In this document: piece by piece, positions 59,645-64,000 of the stretch
Position numbering within the stretch: position 1 is the stretch's first letter
Layout: every line of letters begins with the position of its first letter
Assembly (NCBI GenBank): GCA_027484685.1
Contig: JAIXSO010000047.1
Location: forward strand, 124,001 to 188,000
DNA from: Bacteroidota bacterium
GTDB taxonomy: Bacteria > Bacteroidota > Bacteroidia > UKL13-3
Reading direction: 5' to 3'
DNA length: 64,000 bases
The notes under the pieces: model-generated
What the model saw: the letters and a program-made list of their open reading frames with translations, nothing else
Databases searched by the model: none
What the model was told of the DNA's origin: nothing
Program-made: the position numbers and the translations under genes

Positions 59645-62600
59645 ATGTCAATCACAGAAATCGCCATAAAGCGTCCAATATTATTTATAGTTCTCTTTTT
59701 AATAATTACAGGTTTTGGCATCATGTCATACAAAAACCTAAAGTATGAGTTATTACCAGATTTGGTTACGCCATATGTTACCGTTATTACAGAATATCCG
59801 GGAGCCTCACCTAAGGAAGTAGAAGATGCTATCACAAAAAAGGTAGAAGAATCAGTTGCTAGTGTTAGCAAAATAAAACGTGTAAGCTCGCAATCTTCAG
59901 AGGATCTTTCTGTTGTTACCATTGAATTTACGCCTGATGTAGATGTAAACCAAGCAGCACAAGAAACCCAAAGAGCAGTTAGTAAGGTAATACCAGAATT
60001 TCCTGCTAATGTAAAACTACCTTCCATTGAAAAATACAATGTAAATGATTTGCCTGTATTACGAATTGGAGTTACTAGCAATTTGACAGAAACAGAACTG
60101 TTTAAACTAGTAAAAGACGATATAAAAATACGCTTAAACCAAGTTAAAAACATAGGGCAAACTAAAATTATTGGAGGAGCAAGCCGAGAAGTAAATGTAG
60201 CAGTTATTCCAGAAAAATTGGCTTATTATCAAATATCAATTGCAGAAATTACCGAAGCAATAAGTAAGTACAATAGCAATGTTCCTTTGGGTAATGTAAA
60301 AGACTATGATTTGGATATTGGACTCAGGTTAAATTTAAAAGCAGATAATATAGAAGGTTTATACAATATTCCTATTCGCAGTAATTCAAATACAGGGACA
60401 ATTTACCTTAAAGACCTTGCACAAATACATGATCAAGCCAAAGAACCAAGCGTTTTTGCAAGGGTGAATCGTAAAAATTCAATTGGTTTATTTATAACCA
60501 AACAAACAGGTTCTAATGCAGTAGAACTTTCAGAAGGGGTAAGAAATGCTTTGACAGAATTAGAGAAAACCCATGCAAATAAAGATTTAAAATTTACCAT
60601 AACGCAAGATAGTAGCGAGTTTACGGTTCAGGCAGCTAATGCAGTATATAAAGACTTTTTCATTGCTTTATTCTTAGTGGCAATTGTGATGTTGGTTTTT
60701 TTACATAGCCTACGCAATGCATTGATTGTAATGCTTGCCATACCAACCTCTTTAATGACATCTTTTATTGTCATGTATTTTATGGGATATACCCTTAACC
60801 TAATGACATTACTTGCAATGAGTTTGGTTATTGGAATTTTGGTGGATGATAGTATTGTGGTGCTTGAAAACATCTATCGCCATTTGGAAATGGGCAAAGA
60901 CAAGGTAAAAGCATCATTAGATGGAAGAAATGAAATTGGATTTGCGGCTCTTTCAATTACACTTGTTGATGTAGTTGTTTTCTTACCTTTATTTTTTATA
61001 CCTGGCTTGGTAGGGAGTTTAGTAAAACAATTTTCCCTTGTAATTGTAGTTTCTACTTTAACTAGCTTGTTGGTGTCTTTTACACTTACACCAATGATTG
61101 CTTCCAGATTTGCTAAGTTAGAAACACCTAACCCCAATACCTTTTTTGGAAGAATAAGCCATTTTTTAGAGCATTTAATAAAACGACTTACTGATTGGTA
61201 TGTAGTTAAATTAATGTGGTGTTTAAAACACAAAGCAATAACAATAACAGTAACCATTGGTATTTTGTTTGGATCGTTTGGATTAATAAGTGGTGGTTTT
61301 GTAGGTTCAGAGTTTGCCCCTTCAACCGACAAAGGTGAGTTATCGCTTTTAATAAACTTACAACCAGGCACCAAACTTTCGGATACCCACGAAGCGGTAA
61401 AAGAAATAGAAGAAAAAATAAAAAACTTGCCCGAAATAGAGCGGGTATTTAGCACTGTGGGTTATCAATCTAGTAGCAATGGAGAATCATTTAGCCCAAA
61501 TGCTGCCGCCATAAATGTATCTCTGGTGCCTGCTAGCAAAAGAACAAAATCATTAAAAGAAATAGGCAGGCAAATTCGCAATACAGCCATGACTGTTCCA
61601 AACATAAAAGCACGAGTTTCGCCAGTAGGATTATTAGGAGCTGATGATTCACCAATTATATTGGTAATAAAAAGCGAAAACAGAGACAGTTTAGTTGTTG
61701 CAGCAAATAGACTTTTAGATTATGTTAGAACCATAGAAGGTACATTTAATACCCGACTTTCCACTGAATTAGGCAAAGCCGAATTTGAATTGGTGGTAGA
61801 TAAAGAAAAAGCGGCATTATTGGGAGTAAATGTAGAAAATATAGGTTTTGTTTTACGTAATGCCATAAACGGATTTGAAGATTTAAAGCTTAAAACAAGC
61901 TCAGGAGAAGTAAATATGAAAATTCAGTTTAAAGCTGAAAATCGTGATGCTACAGATAAAATACCATATTATGCTGTGCAGAACGAGGCGGGTCAATTGG
62001 TGTACCTCAATCAATTTACCTCTACCAGACTTATATCTTCGGCAAGCACATTAGAACGCAGAAATAAGCAAAGTAGTATTTCTGTTATATCGCAAGTAAG
62101 TGGTAAATCGGTAGGCGATGTTGGGGAGGAGATTAGAGCAAATATTGCTAAAGCGGCTATTCCAAACAATGTTATTCTTTCATACGAAGGCGATTTAGAA
62201 CTACAAGACGATTCGTTTGGAAAATTAGGATTGGCTTTACTTACCTCGTTTTTGCTTATTTATCTCATCATGGTATCGCTTTACAACAATTGGAGTTATC
62301 CGTTTGTAGTGCTTTTCTCTATTCCAGTCGCTCTTATAGGTGCTTTATTAGCACTCGCTCTTACCGCAAAAAGTCTTAATGTATTTAGCATTTTTGGATT
62401 AATTATGATGATGGGTTTAGTTGCTAAAAATGCCATTTTATTGGTTGACAGAACTAACGAAGCGCGAGCCGAAGGCATGAACCTAACAGATGCTATTTTA
62501 AATGCAGGGCAAACCAGAATGCGCCCTATTTTGATGACCACCTTAGCAATGGTAATTGGAATGATGCCTATAGCATTTGCAAAAGGTGCAGGGGCTGAAC

Positions 62601-64000
62601 TTAATAGTGGTATGGCATGGGTATTGATTGGTGGTTTATCAAGCTCTATGTTTTTAACCCTAGTATTTGTTCCTGTAATTTACTATTTGGTGGCAAAAGC
62701 ACTACAAAGAGGTGAAAAAAAGAAAGATGATAAACATGGAATGCCCAATATTCAAAAAGTAATTGGTATTTTAATTATTGGTTTGTTTTCATTCAATTCT
62801 ACTCAAGCTCAAACATTTCAATTAAGTTTAGAACAAGCACTTCAGATAGGTTTTACAAATAATGTGAATGTTCAAACAGCACAAATAGAACAACTAAAAT
62901 CAAAATTTCTAAAACAGGAATCAGCAAGTTACCTGTACCCAAATATTACCGGAGGATTAGGTTACAATAGAAATATAAAACCGCCTGTTTTTTTCTTTCC
63001 ATCTTTTGATGCAGACCCTAATACAGGAACTTTGATTATTAACGATAAAAAATTGGTACCTGTAAATGCAGCTTCTGATAATGTTTATGATTTACGTACA
63101 ACTTTTACAATGCCCATCTATAATCAAAATATTATTAAGGGCTTACAAATAGCTAAACTAAACGAAAAGTTGCAAAATGAAAATTTTATGCTAACAAAAG
63201 TTCAGATTCGCGATGAAATTCAAATAACCTACTTCAATACCTTATTGAAAAAAAAAAAAAAAAAGGTAGCTGAAAAATCAATTGCAAATGCTGAAAGAAA
63301 TCTCTTATTTATAAAATCACAGTTTGAACAAGGCTTGGTTAAAGCCAGCGATACACTTACTGTTCATATCAATGTAGAAAGTATGAAAGCAGGTTTGTTA
63401 AGAACCGAAAATGCCATTAAGCAATCTAAAAACCTATTGAAATACTTGGTTGGTTTACCTATTGAAACAAACATACAACTTACGGACGGTTTATCCTTCA
63501 AAGAAATGATGGAGGAAAGAAAAAGTATAGATTTCATGCTTCGCCCAGAGTTTCGCATCAATAAGTTAAATGCTGACATTGCAAAAAAACAAATTTCAAT
63601 GGAACGCAGTCGCTATTTACCAGACTTGCAATTTATATCTCAATATCAAATATTAACACAAGCAAATGATTTCCAGTTTAGAGATTATAAATACCCACAA
63701 GCATTTTTTGTAGGAATACAATTGAATGTGCCAATATTTGATGGTTTTAGAACCAACTCAAAAGTTCAGTTTGCAAAGGCTCAATTAAGACAAACAGAAA
63801 TTCAACAAACTGATTTGAAAAATAAAATAAACTTAGAAGTTCAAAATGCCATTGATAACCTAAATGAGGCCAAAGCTAATTATGAGCTTCAAAGCAATCT
63901 GATTAAATCAACCCAACAAAACTTGGATTTAGTTACCGACCGTTGGAAGCAAGGTTTGGTGCGATTTATAGAGGTTTCGGAAGCTGAATTGGAATTGATA
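59645..64000 (+). CDS. RND efflux permease fused in frame to a TolC-like outer membrane factor; 3' end outside the window
   Basis: I translated 59645 onward by hand without meeting a stop: MSITEIAIKRPILFIVLFLI...GILVDDSIVVLENIYRHLEMGKD...GLVAKNAILLVDRTNEARAEG...MRPILMTTLAMVIGMMPIA...GEKKKDDKHGMPNIQKVIGILIIGLFSFNSTQAQTFQLSLEQALQIGFTNNVNVQTAQIEQ...GLVKASDTLTVHINVESMKAGLLR. Absent from the ORF track because no stop lies in the window. Confidence 0.9.
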   Translation, partial: MSITEIAIKRPILFIVLFLIITGFGIMSYKNLKYELLPDLVTPYVTVITEYPGASPKEVEDAITKKVEESVASVSKIKRVSSQSSEDLSVVTIEFTPDVDVNQAAQETQRAVSKVIPEFPANVKLPSIEKYNVNDLPVLRIGVTSNLTETELFKLVKDDIKIRLNQVKNIGQTKIIGGASREVNVAVIPEKLAYYQISIAEITEAISKYNSNVPLGNVKDYDLDIGLRLNLKADNIEGLYNIPIRSNSNTGTIYLKDLAQIHDQAKEPSVFARVNRKNSIGLFITKQTGSNAVELSEGVRNALTELEKTHANKDLKFTITQDSSEFTVQAANAVYKDFFIALFLVAIVMLVFLHSLRNALIVMLAIPTSLMTSFIVMYFMGYTLNLMTLLAMSLVIGILVDDSIVVLENIYRHLEMGKDKVKASLDGRNEIGFAALSITLVDVVVFLPLFFIPGLVGSLVKQFSLVIVVSTLTSLLVSFTLTPMIASRFAKLETPNPNTFFGRISHFLEHLIKRLTDWYVVKLMWCLKHKAITITVTIGILFGSFGLISGGFVGSEFAPSTDKGELSLLINLQPGTKLSDTHEAVKEIEEKIKNLPEIERVFSTVGYQSSSNGESFSPNAAAINVSLVPASKRTKSLKEIGRQIRNTAMTVPNIKARVSPVGLLGADDSPIILVIKSENRDSLVVAANRLLDYVRTIEGTFNTRLSTELGKAEFELVVDKEKAALLGVNVENIGFVLRNAINGFEDLKLKTSSGEVNMKIQFKAENRDATDKIPYYAVQNEAGQLVYLNQFTSTRLISSASTLERRNKQSSISVISQVSGKSVGDVGEEIRANIAKAAIPNNVILSYEGDLELQDDSFGKLGLALLTSFLLIYLIMVSLYNNWSYPFVVLFSIPVALIGALLALALTAKSLNVFSIFGLIMMMGLVAKNAILLVDRTNEARAEGMNLTDAILNAGQTRMRPILMTTLAMVIGMMPIAFAKGAGAELNSGMAWVLIGGLSSSMFLTLVFVPVIYYLVAKALQRGEKKKDDKHGMPNIQKVIGILIIGLFSFNSTQAQTFQLSLEQALQIGFTNNVNVQTAQIEQLKSKFLKQESASYLYPNITGGLGYNRNIKPPVFFFPSFDADPNTGTLIINDKKLVPVNAASDNVYDLRTTFTMPIYNQNIIKGLQIAKLNEKLQNENFMLTKVQIRDEIQITYFNTLLKKKKKKVAEKSIANAERNLLFIKSQFEQGLVKASDTLTVHINVESMKAGLLRTENAIKQSKNLLKYLVGLPIETNIQLTDGLSFKEMMEERKSIDFMLRPEFRINKLNADIAKKQISMERSRYLPDLQFISQYQILTQANDFQFRDYKYPQAFFVGIQLNVPIFDGFRTNSKVQFAKAQLRQTEIQQTDLKNKINLEVQNAIDNLNEAKANYELQSNLIKSTQQNLDLVTDRWKQGLVRFIEVSEAELELI
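63248..63264 (+). repeat. 17-nt poly-A homopolymer inside the RND-TolC coding sequence
   Basis: TTATTG(A)17GGTAGC; encodes LLKKKKKKVAEKS. Confidence 0.95.

Noticed and set aside
59590-63579. Minus-strand ORFs at 59590-60153, 60628-60873, 60874-61455, 62296-62541 and 63364-63579
   Set aside because: Antisense shadows of the continuous plus-strand RND-TolC reading frame, which the track omits because it has no stop in the window.

Overview
AT-rich Bacteroidota-type chromosomal window. Evidence: T9SS type A C-terminal tails, TonB-dependent receptor, SPFH, OmpA, lamin-tail, WG and YwqK families, and TAnnTTTG-like promoter boxes. I saw no rRNA, tRNA, CRISPR array, transposase or phage genes. Most of the window is housekeeping or envelope genes. 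The parts I consider most worth following up are: (1) a probable MocR/GabR-type regulon at about 32.8-49.3 kb. A PLP-aminotransferase-fused GntR regulator lies next to a long same-strand run: lamin-tail T9SS protein, Calx-beta/lamin-tail lipoprotein, DcuC-like transporter, isoaspartyl dipeptidase, porin, M14 peptidase, second porin, dicarboxylate/amino-acid symporter and asparaginase. Paired TTGGTATG direct repeats at exactly 23-bp spacing occur upstream of this run and also upstream of a separate hydrolase/T9SS pair. (2) An 1830-aa secreted, apparently cysteine-free protein with about 85 copies of an aromatic P-phi-[YWF] motif and 125-aa higher-order repeats. (3) A ThiF-nitroreductase fusion, GNAT-like acyltransferase and 7TM-DISM histidine kinase operon divergent from two tandem REC-only response regulators. 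(4) An in-frame RND permease-TolC fusion that is absent from the supplied ORF track because it runs off the window; it carries a 17-A tract inside the TolC part. (5) A perfect DtxR-family operator-like palindrome between a TonB receptor and a DtxR-family gene. (6) Two small unrelated ORFs embedded in the same repeated flanks at 1.3-3.6 kb. All calls come from reading the sequence; no database search was run.
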